Positions 56,364 through 64,000 of a stretch of 64,000 nucleotides of DNA are shown here, one piece after another. This stretch comes from a bacterium. GTDB lineage: Bacteria; Bacillota; Bacilli; Lactobacillales; Streptococcaceae. Under the pieces are notes generated by a model. The model searched no databases. It had not been told where the DNA came from and saw nothing but the letters and a program-made list of their open reading frames with translations. Where the stretch lies: positions 1 through 64,000 of the forward strand of contig CAJNCI010000003.1 in assembly GCA_905221215.1 (NCBI GenBank). The letters run 5' to 3'. The first letter of the stretch is position 1. The number at the start of each line of letters is the position of its first letter. The position numbers and the translations under genes are program-made.

Positions 56364-58679
56364 TTAGCTCAATGCATCATCCATTGAAAGAACTTCGTGG
56401 AAGACACGTTGTGTCAATTCAGTTTTTTGTTCTGGAGTAAGGTATTTAGTGTTTACACAGTATCCAGAGATACGTACGATAACGTCTTCTCCTGACATAA
56501 TCTTTTCGTAAACATCGTTCAAGTCCATAACGTTTAAGTTAACGTGTTGTCCACCGTTTTCGAAGTAACCATCAAGGATTGTTACCAAGTTATCAACTTG
56601 TTCATCACGAGTCTTACCAAGAGCGCGAGGTGAAACTTGAGTAGTCAATGAGATACCGTCAGCTGCATAACTAAAGTCAAGACTAGAAAGTGAGTTCAAG
56701 TTTTGCAACCATCCACCTTTAGCTTTGTTAGATGGGTTAGCACCTGGTGAGAAGAATTCAAGTTTAGACAAGTTCACAGAACCATCTTCGTTGAGGTATA
56801 CACCTTTGTGAACTGGTGAGTTACCAGTTTGTTTAGAGTAAGCAACGTTAGATGTGATTGTCAAAAGTGATACTGTAGCTTCAGCGTCTTTGTAAAGTTT
56901 GTGGCTACGTAGACGAGTTGTGTAAGCTTCGATCAACCATTCTGCCAATTCGTTTGAACGTGGGTCATCTTCACCCCAACGTGGGTATTCACCGATTGTT
57001 TCGTAATCGTAGATGTAGCCATTTTCGTCACGGATTGGTTTAACTGTAGCGTATTTGATAGCTGACAATGTATCAACAGTGTTAGCAAATCCACAGATAC
57101 CAAATCCCATGTTAGCACGTTGTTTAGTTGGCAAGAAGGCCATTTGAACAGCTTCGTAGTTGTACTTATCAGTCATGTAGTGGATGATGTTCAAAGCATC
57201 TACGTAAGTGTCAGTCAACCAGTCAAGAGATTTTTCAAAGTTTTCTTTAACTGATTCGAATTCAAGAACTTCGTCACGGATTGGTTCGATGTCAAATACT
57301 TTGTAGTCTTTGTGTACATCGTCGTAACCACCGTTCAAACCAGTAAGAAGGGCTTTCAATACGTTTACACGCGCACCGAAGTACTGGATGTTGTGGCGTT
57401 GTTCTTCGTTTTCTGGGTCAAGTGGTGACACACAGCATGAGATACAGCTCATTTCACCATATCCGTCTTTAGCCATTGTTGTTACACCTTCATATTGGAT
57501 AGAAGAGTGTTTGTGGCTCATATGCATACAGTAGCGACGGAAGTTGTATGGCAATTTATCAGTCCAAAGAACTGTCAAGTTTGGTTCTGGAGAGTTACCG
57601 ATATTGTCAAGAGTGTTCAAGAAACGGTAGTCCATCTTAGTAACACGGTGACGACCGTCGTTACCCATACCAGCCATAGAAGTTGTGATGAATGTTGGGT
57701 CACCTGAGTACAATTGGTCATAAGCTTTTGTACGAGCAAATTTAACTGTACGAAGTTTCATAACGAAATCATCAACAAATTCTTGGATTTCTGATTCAGT
57801 AAATGTACCACGAGCAAGGTCACGTTCTGCAAAGATGTCCAATACGATTGGCACACGTCCTAGAGATGTAGCAGCACCGTTGATAACACGGCAGACAGAC
57901 ATGAAGGCGATGTTAACCCATTGGATTGCTTCTTTAACGTTCATCGCTGGTTTGCGAACATCAACTCCGTAAAGGTCACCCAAGCGAACAACTTGTTGCA
58001 ATGCTTGGTATTGAAGGTTGATTTCTTCACGAAGACGGATTGTTTCTTCATCGATTTCTTCGATTGCATTCCAGTCGTTTACTTTTTCTTGCATCAAGTA
58101 GTCTGCACCGTAAAGAGCAAGACGTGCGTAAACACCGATAATACGTCCGCGTGAGTATGCATCTGGAAGACCAGTTACAGTGTGTGCGTGACGAGCGCGA
58201 CGAATGTTTGAAGTGTAAGCGCGGAAGATACCGTCGTTAACTGTTGTTACGTATTTAGTGAAGATTTCGTGAACAGCTGGGTCTGGTTCGTATCCGTTTT
58301 CTTTCAAAGTAGTTTCAGCCATACGGATACCACCTTTTGGCATGAAGTTCAATTTGAAGAGTTCGTCATTTTGGATACCAAAGATAACTTCGTTTTCTTT
58401 ATCGATAAATCCAGCAGGGATATCAGCGATAGAAGTTGGACGAGTGTCCATTGGGAAACGAGTTTCTTCGTAGTGAGCCTTAGTTTCTTCTACAATTTTT
58501 TTGATGTGAAGTGAACGTTCTGTTGGTCCTGCAAGGAAGCTTTCGTCTCCATCGTAAGGTGTATAGTTAGCTTGTACGAAGCGTGATACACTTGCTTTTT
58601 CTTTCCAATCTACGCCTTTGAAGCCTTCCCAAGCTTTATCAAAAATATCTTGTGCTTCAACAACTGTCTTAACAACCAT
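56364..58679 (-). CDS. pflB: Formate acetyltransferase (pyruvate formate-lyase)
   Basis: Glycyl-radical enzyme of mixed-acid fermentation: pyruvate + CoA to formate + acetyl-CoA. Length is 771 residues. The adjacent active-site cysteines are in [12 protein letters not shown] (about 413-425), and the glycyl radical site is in [14 protein letters not shown] near residue 742. The frame starts at 58715 with a poor context; the ATG at 58679 follows AGAGGA and gives the standard [10 protein letters not shown] start. No cognate activase gene is in the window. Strong codon bias is consistent with high expression. Confidence 0.97.
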   Translation of the reverse strand: MVVKTVVEAQDIFDKAWEGFKGVDWKEKASVSRFVQANYTPYDGDESFLAGPTERSLHIKKIVEETKAHYEETRFPMDTRPTSIADIPAGFIDKENEVIFGIQNDELFKLNFMPKGGIRMAETTLKENGYEPDPAVHEIFTKYVTTVNDGIFRAYTSNIRRARHAHTVTGLPDAYSRGRIIGVYARLALYGADYLMQEKVNDWNAIEEIDEETIRLREEINLQYQALQQVVRLGDLYGVDVRKPAMNVKEAIQWVNIAFMSVCRVINGAATSLGRVPIVLDIFAERDLARGTFTESEIQEFVDDFVMKLRTVKFARTKAYDQLYSGDPTFITTSMAGMGNDGRHRVTKMDYRFLNTLDNIGNSPEPNLTVLWTDKLPYNFRRYCMHMSHKHSSIQYEGVTTMAKDGYGEMSCISCCVSPLDPENEEQRHNIQYFGARVNVLKALLTGLNGGYDDVHKDYKVFDIEPIRDEVLEFESVKENFEKSLDWLTDTYVDALNIIHYMTDKYNYEAVQMAFLPTKQRANMGFGICGFANTVDTLSAIKYATVKPIRDENGYIYDYETIGEYPRWGEDDPRSNELAEWLIEAYTTRLRSHKLYKDAEATVSLLTITSNVAYSKQTGNSPVHKGVYLNEDGSVNLSKLEFFSPGANPSNKAKGGWLQNLNSLSSLDFSYAADGISLTTQVSPRALGKTRDEQVDNLVTILDGYFENGGQHVNLNVMDLNDVYEKIMSGEDVIVRISGYCVNTKYLTPEQKTELTQRVFHEVLSMDDALS

Positions 58680-58734
58680 GTTAATGTCCTCTTTTTTCTT
58701 TCTAGTAACATCCATCTGTTACATTCATGAGACA

Positions 58735-58761
58735 AGTATACCATACAGTAACCGATTTCAA
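58735..58761 (-). promoter_or_regulatory. pflB promoter
   Basis: On the minus strand, TTGAAA (58756-58761), 15-base spacer, TATACT (58735-58740) preceded by TGG, an extended -10 compensating the short spacer. Confidence 0.7.
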
Positions 58762-58878
58762 CAAGTGATAAATCCCTATTTTTACACTTTCTTTTCTAAA
58801 ACAGTCTATATTTTATCCCAAACTGTATTATATTTTTGAAAAAAATAAGGCCTTTTTTCTTTTTTTCAGAAAAAAGGG

Positions 58879-58884
58879 TATAAT
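58879..58884 (+). promoter_or_regulatory. dinB -10 element
   Basis: TATAAT 32 bases before the dinB ATG. Upstream is an AT-rich palindrome (TTTTTTCAGAAAAAA at 58861-58875), with no convincing -35. Confidence 0.5.
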
Positions 58885-58916
58885 AAAAGAAAATAAGCGG
58901 TAAAAAGGGGCGAGGC

Positions 58917-59978
58917 ATGCTGATTTTTCCTTTGTTAAATGATTTGTCAAGAAAAATCATCCATATTGACATGGATGCCTTTTTTGCTGCGGTAGAAATC
59001 AGAGATAATCCTAAACTCAGAGGAAAACCTGTCATTATTGGAAGCGACCCCCGGCAAACAGGTGGGCGTGGTGTCGTTTCCACTTGTAGCTATGAGGCGC
59101 GAGCTTTTGGTGTCCATTCTGCCATGAGCTCTAAAGAAGCCTATGAGCGTTGTCCCCAGGCCGTCTTTATCTCAGGGAATTATGAAAAATACAAAGCTGT
59201 GGGACTCCAGATTCGAGCTATCTTTAAGCGTTATACAGATTTGATTGAACCCATGAGCATTGACGAAGCCTATTTGGATGTGACAGAAAACAAACTCGGT
59301 ATCAAGTCAGCGGTCAAAATTGCTCGCCTCATTCAAAAAGATATTTGGCAAGAACTCCATCTAACTGCTTCTGCTGGTGTTTCCTACAACAAGTTCTTAG
59401 CTAAAATGGCCAGCGATTATCAAAAGCCACATGGTCTGACAGTGATTCTACCTGACCAGGCTGAGGAATTTCTAAAACAAATGGATATTTCCAAGTTTCA
59501 TGGAGTAGGAAAAAAGACGGTGGAACGCCTTCATCAAATGGGTGTTTTTACCGGCGCTGATCTACTTGAAGTCCCTGAAGTGATCCTAATAGACCGATTT
59601 GGCAGACTGGGCTATGACCTGTATCGAAAGGCTCGTGGTATTCACAATTCCCCCGTCAAGTCCAATCGTATCCGTAAATCAATCGGAAAAGAGAAAACCT
59701 ACGGGAAGATTCTCCGTGCCGAGGAAGATATCAAAAAAGAGCTGACCCTCCTATCAGAAAGAGTCGCTCTCAATCTCAGTCAACAAGAAAAAGCTGGAAA
59801 AATTGTCATTTTGAAAATCCGTTACGAGGACTTTTCAACTCTTACCAAACGAAAAAGTATAGCTCAAAAAACACAGGATGCTAGTCAGATCAGCCAAATA
59901 GCCCTGCAACTCTATGAAGAGTTAGACGAGAAAGAAAGAGGTGTCCGCCTGCTAGGAGTTACCGTGACTGGATTTTAA
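58917..59978 (+). CDS. dinB: DNA polymerase IV (Y family)
   Basis: Translesion polymerase, 353 residues. Palm motifs: [15 protein letters not shown] (catalytic Asp, about residue 18) and [11 protein letters not shown] (Asp-Glu, about 115); then [20 protein letters not shown] (helix-hairpin-helix) and the little finger ending [17 protein letters not shown] precedes the ATG. The stop codon abuts a BOX element. No C-terminal beta-clamp motif was checked beyond the last residues. Distinct from the UmuC-type polymerase at 23.7 kb. Confidence 0.95.
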   Translation: MLIFPLLNDLSRKIIHIDMDAFFAAVEIRDNPKLRGKPVIIGSDPRQTGGRGVVSTCSYEARAFGVHSAMSSKEAYERCPQAVFISGNYEKYKAVGLQIRAIFKRYTDLIEPMSIDEAYLDVTENKLGIKSAVKIARLIQKDIWQELHLTASAGVSYNKFLAKMASDYQKPHGLTVILPDQAEEFLKQMDISKFHGVGKKTVERLHQMGVFTGADLLEVPEVILIDRFGRLGYDLYRKARGIHNSPVKSNRIRKSIGKEKTYGKILRAEEDIKKELTLLSERVALNLSQQEKAGKIVILKIRYEDFSTLTKRKSIAQKTQDASQISQIALQLYEELDEKERGVRLLGVTVTGF

Positions 59979-60091
59979 AACTCAATGAAAATCAAAGAGC
60001 AGACTAGAAATCTAGCCACATGTTGCTCAAAACACTGTTTTGAGGTTGCAGATAGAGCTGACGCGGTTTGCAGAGATTTTCGAAGAGTATA
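59979..60091 (+). repeat. BOX element immediately after dinB
   Basis: Starts AACTCAATGAAAATCAAAG directly after the dinB TAA and ends TTTTCGAAGAGTATA. Confidence 0.88.
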
Positions 60092-60092
60092 A

Positions 60093-60122
60093 AACCTTGA
60101 AGAGCTGACCCTTCAAGGTTTT
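60093..60122. terminator. Bidirectional terminator between dinB and uppP
   Basis: Perfect 10-bp stem AACCTTGAAG / CTTCAAGGTT with an eight-base loop; T-runs follow on the plus strand and a shorter one on the minus strand. Confidence 0.88.
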
Positions 60123-60124
60123 TC

Positions 60125-60970
60125 TTATACAAATAAACGAACAAAGCTATACAGTAGCAAGACACTACCGAGTACAATACGGTATTTACCGAAAAGAGTG
60201 AAGTCGTGTTTTTTCACATAGCTTGTCAAGAAACGAATAGCGACCATGCTGACTGCAAAGGCGACTCCCATCGCAACCAAGAGCAAGAACAACTGTCCAA
60301 AGCTCAAGAACTGTCCTGCTTTTACAAATTTGAAAATCTTTAAGGCACTGGCTCCAAACATAACAGGAATTCCAAGATAGAAGGTAAATTCTGTCACAAC
60401 AGAACGACTGGTTCCATTCAATAAACCACCGACAATCGTTGCCCCAGAACGGCTAGTTCCTGGTAAAAGAGCAAGAACTTGGAAGAGCCCAATATAGAAG
60501 GCTGTCGTATAAGGAAGTTTGTCCAACTCTGTTACACTTGGCTCGATAGCACGCGCTTTATTGCGCTTTTCCAAATAGATAAAGGCAATCCCATAGATAA
60601 TCAACATGAGAGCAACAGAAACCATATTATGGAAGTGGGTATCAAACCAATCATCAAATTTAAAGACGGCAAGTAAAGGCAAAGTAGCTACAAGAACTTT
60701 CAACCACAGTCTCCAAGTCTTACGAACTTCCTGCTTATCCTTAGTCGGTTTGAAAGGATTGAGCTTGTTAAAGTAAATGACCATGACCGCTAAAATAGCA
60801 CCAAGCTGAATCACGACATTAAACATGGACATAAAGGCTTCATTTTGATTTTGGTATTGGATAAATTCCTCTGCTAAAATCAAGTGACCTGTACTGGAAA
60901 TGGGCAACCATTCCGTAATTCCTTCAACAATCCCGAAGAAGATAGATTTTAAAATTTCAATAAGATACAT
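60125..60970 (-). CDS. uppP: Undecaprenyl-diphosphatase
   Basis: Membrane phosphatase recycling undecaprenyl pyrophosphate (BacA), 281 residues, about eight helices. Signature blocks are [18 protein letters not shown] (E-x3-E with Ser-Ser-Thr-Gly-His, residues about 14-31) and [15 protein letters not shown] (about 168-182). Loss in other bacteria raises bacitracin sensitivity. Monocistronic between a terminator and the DUF2207 gene. Confidence 0.95.
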   Translation of the reverse strand: MYLIEILKSIFFGIVEGITEWLPISSTGHLILAEEFIQYQNQNEAFMSMFNVVIQLGAILAVMVIYFNKLNPFKPTKDKQEVRKTWRLWLKVLVATLPLLAVFKFDDWFDTHFHNMVSVALMLIIYGIAFIYLEKRNKARAIEPSVTELDKLPYTTAFYIGLFQVLALLPGTSRSGATIVGGLLNGTSRSVVTEFTFYLGIPVMFGASALKIFKFVKAGQFLSFGQLFLLLVAMGVAFAVSMVAIRFLTSYVKKHDFTLFGKYRIVLGSVLLLYSFVRLFV

Positions 60971-61030
60971 AGATTACTCCTTTTTCTATCTTCCATTATA
61001 GCATACTTTTTCAGTCTATGACAGCTCTCT

Positions 61031-62920
61031 TTAAAAGGCACCGATACTGCCACCGCCTCCTCCTCCAGAGAAGCCACCGCCAGAACTTCCACTTCCAGAA
61101 GATACGGAATAGGTACTTGCTGTATTTGCGACACTGGCATAATGGCTCATTTGCGCACTTGAATGATAAAACATACTGTGCCAGCCATACGCTACATAGA
61201 GGTTAATGTCTGGATTTTCCACTTGAATATGATGAACCTTCATCAAATGACTGACCTTGTCCGCATAGCCAAATAAGGTCGCATAGACCAAAAGGCGATT
61301 CCATACTACAATACTTTCCAACTCTGCCTGATCCAATCGCGCAATCTCACGCAACATATTCTCAAAACTGGTCCAGAGATAGTAGACCTCGGCTCCCGCT
61401 TCATTTAGAACACCATCACGATTATCTAGTCGAAGCTTCCAATAATAGAAAACAGCCAAAACCAAACCTAGAAAACCAAGTATTGGCAAGGGGAGGTAAA
61501 GATAAGTATGAACGTCTAAACTGTACAAGAACAAACCAAATCCAATAAATAGAGGCAGGACAGTAGAGAGTCCCATCCCCACTTGCAAGGCTTTTTCCAA
61601 ACCAGTTAAAGAACGATAGTAATCTGGGAGCCCCCAGAAGGAAACTCGATTTCTCACTCCTTCTTGCATCTGTTTCAATACTTCTTCAAAAGAAGATTTG
61701 AGCTGACGCCCCTTTGCTTGAATCCGTTTTTCATCAGCAGCTTTAGCTCTACGATAAAGACTATCAGATACCTTGTAATCCGCAAACAAATTGGAAAGAG
61801 TTTCTTCTTTTTTGCCTGAAAAAACCAGATTTAGACAGTCTATCTCAAAGCTTGACAAACCATCTTCTTTCACCAACCTCAAGCCAACTGTATCTCCTTC
61901 TGAAATAATAGAAACATTCCCACGGTCTATCACATCTAGCAAGGTAGCTTGAATCAGTTGATCAAAGGTGAATTTGCCAGCCCCCTTGACTAAGGGACTC
62001 ACTTCCTCCAAGGAGGTCGAGTAGACTACTTCTGATAAAACCATAGGCTCTAATTCCATCGGTGGTTCATAGAGACGATGATTTTTGGCATATTTGACTG
62101 AAGGAGTGGTCTTTCTTCTATAAATAAAATAGAAGCAGACGCTCAATAACAAGGAAATGGAAAGTATCAAAGGAAACACCCAAGTGACGAGCTGCATACT
62201 CTGATCTTTTTCTCTAACAATCGAGTCTTCTATCTTATTAAACTCCTCTAAACGATTTCCTTTCAAGCCCTGATCCCTAGCGCTAGCAAAATCAGTTCGA
62301 GGCCAATAGGCGTGCAATTCAACTCCACGCTTAGACGGAAGATCGTCTAAACGAATAGTATAATCAAGGTTACTCTTTTCAATCGTTCCTTCTTTAAAAA
62401 GTTTTCCTGTGTGGAAAAAGAGTTTTTCAGCCCCCTTGTCTCCCCTTACATGAAATTCAAACTTTCCAATAGCCCCTGAACTATCTGTCAGAGGTTGCCA
62501 ATTTAATTCAGCGATATCATCATAAAGAAAAAGCAAGTTCTTTAAGTTCCAGACAAGGTCAACTTCAACTGTGTCGCCATCTTGACCTGGATTGTAGACT
62601 TTCACAGTATAACCATCTGCTCCTTCTGTCACTTCGCTAGTAACGTCTGCTAGTTCTGCACCATTTTTCGAGGCCTGAACCCTTGGATGAGGGTCAATGT
62701 CAAATCCACTCGGCATCTTGCCAGCACGTCCAAGTCCCACGATTTGGCCCTTAAAGTCCTCCTCAAACTGATAAACTATCTTTTGTCTAAATTCTGCCCT
62801 ATTGTCTGCATGAATATACAAATCACCTTGATAAGAGTTTATCTTAAAATCAATGGCAAAAACAGAAAGTGGCAGAAGGCAAAACAAGCCTAACACTATT
62901 AAGAAAAAAGTTTTTTTCAT
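61031..62920 (-). CDS. DUF2207 membrane protein with glycine-rich tail
   Basis: Large predicted membrane protein, 629 residues. Signal peptide (MKKTFFLIVLGLFCLLPLSVFA), an extracytoplasmic DUF2207 beta-rich domain (about 25-230), a membrane helix (about 245-268), a cytoplasmic region (270-450), two further helices (about 455-500), another soluble part and a Gly/Ser-rich C-terminus (GGGFSGGGGGGSIGAF). A TTG start at 62923 is possible, but ATG at 62920 is preferred. The low-complexity glycine tail is seen in many DUF2207 proteins. Function unknown. Confidence 0.85.
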   Translation of the reverse strand: MKKTFFLIVLGLFCLLPLSVFAIDFKINSYQGDLYIHADNRAEFRQKIVYQFEEDFKGQIVGLGRAGKMPSGFDIDPHPRVQASKNGAELADVTSEVTEGADGYTVKVYNPGQDGDTVEVDLVWNLKNLLFLYDDIAELNWQPLTDSSGAIGKFEFHVRGDKGAEKLFFHTGKLFKEGTIEKSNLDYTIRLDDLPSKRGVELHAYWPRTDFASARDQGLKGNRLEEFNKIEDSIVREKDQSMQLVTWVFPLILSISLLLSVCFYFIYRRKTTPSVKYAKNHRLYEPPMELEPMVLSEVVYSTSLEEVSPLVKGAGKFTFDQLIQATLLDVIDRGNVSIISEGDTVGLRLVKEDGLSSFEIDCLNLVFSGKKEETLSNLFADYKVSDSLYRRAKAADEKRIQAKGRQLKSSFEEVLKQMQEGVRNRVSFWGLPDYYRSLTGLEKALQVGMGLSTVLPLFIGFGLFLYSLDVHTYLYLPLPILGFLGLVLAVFYYWKLRLDNRDGVLNEAGAEVYYLWTSFENMLREIARLDQAELESIVVWNRLLVYATLFGYADKVSHLMKVHHIQVENPDINLYVAYGWHSMFYHSSAQMSHYASVANTASTYSVSSGSGSSGGGFSGGGGGGSIGAF

Positions 62921-63058
62921 CAAACAAGCCCCCTTTTTATCTTTGCTATCATTATATCATTTTTTCATAAGTAAGGGCTTACCTGTATTGAAAAATAAAG
63001 TTTTTTTCGATAAAATAGGAGACAGTTATTTTTTAATAGATTAGAAATAGGAGAAAAC

Positions 63059-64000
63059 ATGAGAAAAATATACTTATCTATTTTCACAAGTCTCTTGCTG
63101 ATGCTGGGACTTGTCAATGTTGCTCAAGCTGATGAATATTTACGCATCGGGATGGAAGCGGCATATGCCCCCTTTAACTGGACTCAGGACGATGACAGCA
63201 ATGGGGCTGTCAAAATCGATGGAACCAACCAGTATGCCAATGGATACGATGTCCAGATTGCTAAGAAAATCGCTAAGGACTTAGGTAAAGAACCTTTGGT
63301 TGTTAAGACCAAGTGGGAAGGTCTAGTTCCTGCCCTTACTTCTGGTAAGATTGACATGATTATCGCAGGTATGAGTCCTACTGCTGAACGCAAACAAGAA
63401 ATCGCTTTTTCAAGCAGTTACTACACTAGCGAACCTGTCCTACTTGTCAAAAAAGATTCTGCCTATGCAAATGCCAAATCTTTAGATGACTTTAATGGTG
63501 CTAAAATCACTTCTCAACAAGGTGTTTACCTTTATGACTTGATCTCACAAATCTCAGGCGCTAAAAAAGAAACTGCCATGGGAGACTTCGCTCAAATGCG
63601 CCAAGCTCTTGAGGCTGGTGTCATTGACGCCTATGTTTCTGAACGACCAGAAGCTCTGACTGCTGAAACTGCTAACTCTAAGTTTAAGATGGTTCAAGTA
63701 GAACCAGGCTTCAAAACTGGAGAAGAAGATACTGCTATTGCCATTGGGCTTCGTAAAGATGACACTCGTATTAGCCAAATCAATGCCAGCATTGAAACCA
63801 TTTCGAAAGATGACCAAGTTGCCCTAATGGATCGTATGATCAAGGAGCAACCTGCCGAAGCAACAACAACTGAAGAGACTAGCAGTAGTTTCTTTAACCA
63901 AGTCGCTAAAATTCTTTCTGAAAACTGGCAACAACTCTTGCGTGGTGCTGGTATCACTCTTTTAATCTCTATCGTCGGAACCATCATTGGTCTCATTATC
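63059..64000 (+). CDS. Amino-acid ABC transporter substrate-binding/permease fusion, 3' truncated by window edge
   Basis: Fused polar amino-acid importer subunit (GlnP type). The 314 visible codons run open to the last base. A signal peptide (MRKIYLSIFTSLLLMLGLVNVAQA) is followed by an SBP_bac_3 domain: LRIGMEAAYAPFNW, GYDVQIAKKIA, DMIIAGMSPTAERKQEIAFS, and YVSERPEAL. After a Thr/Glu linker (EATTTEETSSS) the first permease helix begins (LLRGAGITLLISIVGTIIGL), so the binding protein is fused to a His/Glu/Gln/Arg-type permease. Glutamine or glutamate is the likely ligand, but basic amino acids are possible. AGGAG ribosome site. Confidence 0.92.
   Translation, partial: MRKIYLSIFTSLLLMLGLVNVAQADEYLRIGMEAAYAPFNWTQDDDSNGAVKIDGTNQYANGYDVQIAKKIAKDLGKEPLVVKTKWEGLVPALTSGKIDMIIAGMSPTAERKQEIAFSSSYYTSEPVLLVKKDSAYANAKSLDDFNGAKITSQQGVYLYDLISQISGAKKETAMGDFAQMRQALEAGVIDAYVSERPEALTAETANSKFKMVQVEPGFKTGEEDTAIAIGLRKDDTRISQINASIETISKDDQVALMDRMIKEQPAEATTTEETSSSFFNQVAKILSENWQQLLRGAGITLLISIVGTIIGLII

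Noticed and set aside
58861..58875. CodY-like palindrome before dinB
   Set aside because: The core matches, but the outer positions do not, and the sequence is a simple A/T run; no reason to link dinB to CodY.

Overview
The window comes from a mitis-group Streptococcus closely related to S. pneumoniae: S. mitis, S. pseudopneumoniae or a non-encapsulated pneumococcus. The evidence is the gene block rsmH-ftsL-pbpX-mraY-clpL-luxS-DUF1846-dexB leading into a cps-type locus, seven pneumococcal BOX elements, and an ISL3-family transposase of the IS1167 type. Protein similarities are recalled from memory; no database search was possible. The order of the blocks (SP_033x-036x type, then rplM-rpsI, pheS-pheT, ECF/trk, and pflB) differs from the pneumococcal map as I remember it.

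Region 1 (1-11 kb) is a capsule locus without capsule genes. Between dexB and aliA there are only two AliB-like peptide-binding lipoproteins (aliC and aliD by position) and an intact UDP-galactopyranose mutase gene (glf). The left edge is a truncated IS. Region 2 (11-20.4 kb) holds a DUF1846 protein, luxS, heat-shock clpL with CtsR-type operators and a 29-codon upstream ORF, and the division/cell-wall operon rsmH-ftsL-pbpX-mraY. Region 3 (20.4-27.6 kb) is accessory: an Xre regulator with a cassette of small membrane proteins (DUF3278 type) ending in a glutathione peroxidase, an HdiR/UmuC-type damage-inducible polymerase operon, and a di/tripeptide transporter.

Region 4 (28-38 kb) is an AT-rich carbohydrate island. 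It has a GH31 glycosidase, a YesL-like protein, a CUT1-type ABC importer (lipoprotein plus two permeases), and a divergent YesM/YesN two-component system. An integrase remnant and a 14-bp duplication of the rpsI 3' end follow, suggesting an old integrative element. Region 5 (38.8-46.5 kb) has rpsI-rplM with an L13-type leader, an ABC-2 exporter, and pheS-GNAT-pheT behind a Phe T-box.

Region 6 (46.5-56 kb) has a PAP2 phosphatase and ribU behind an FMN riboswitch whose variable stem carries a MITE-like hairpin. It also has trmL behind a structured terminator leader, an ECF transporter (EcfT, fused EcfA, UPF0397 S component) with a SAM hydrolase, and trkA-trkH. Region 7 (56-64 kb) has pflB, dinB, uppP, a DUF2207 protein, and a fused amino-acid ABC substrate-binding/permease gene cut by the window edge. 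I saw no tRNA, rRNA or CRISPR array.
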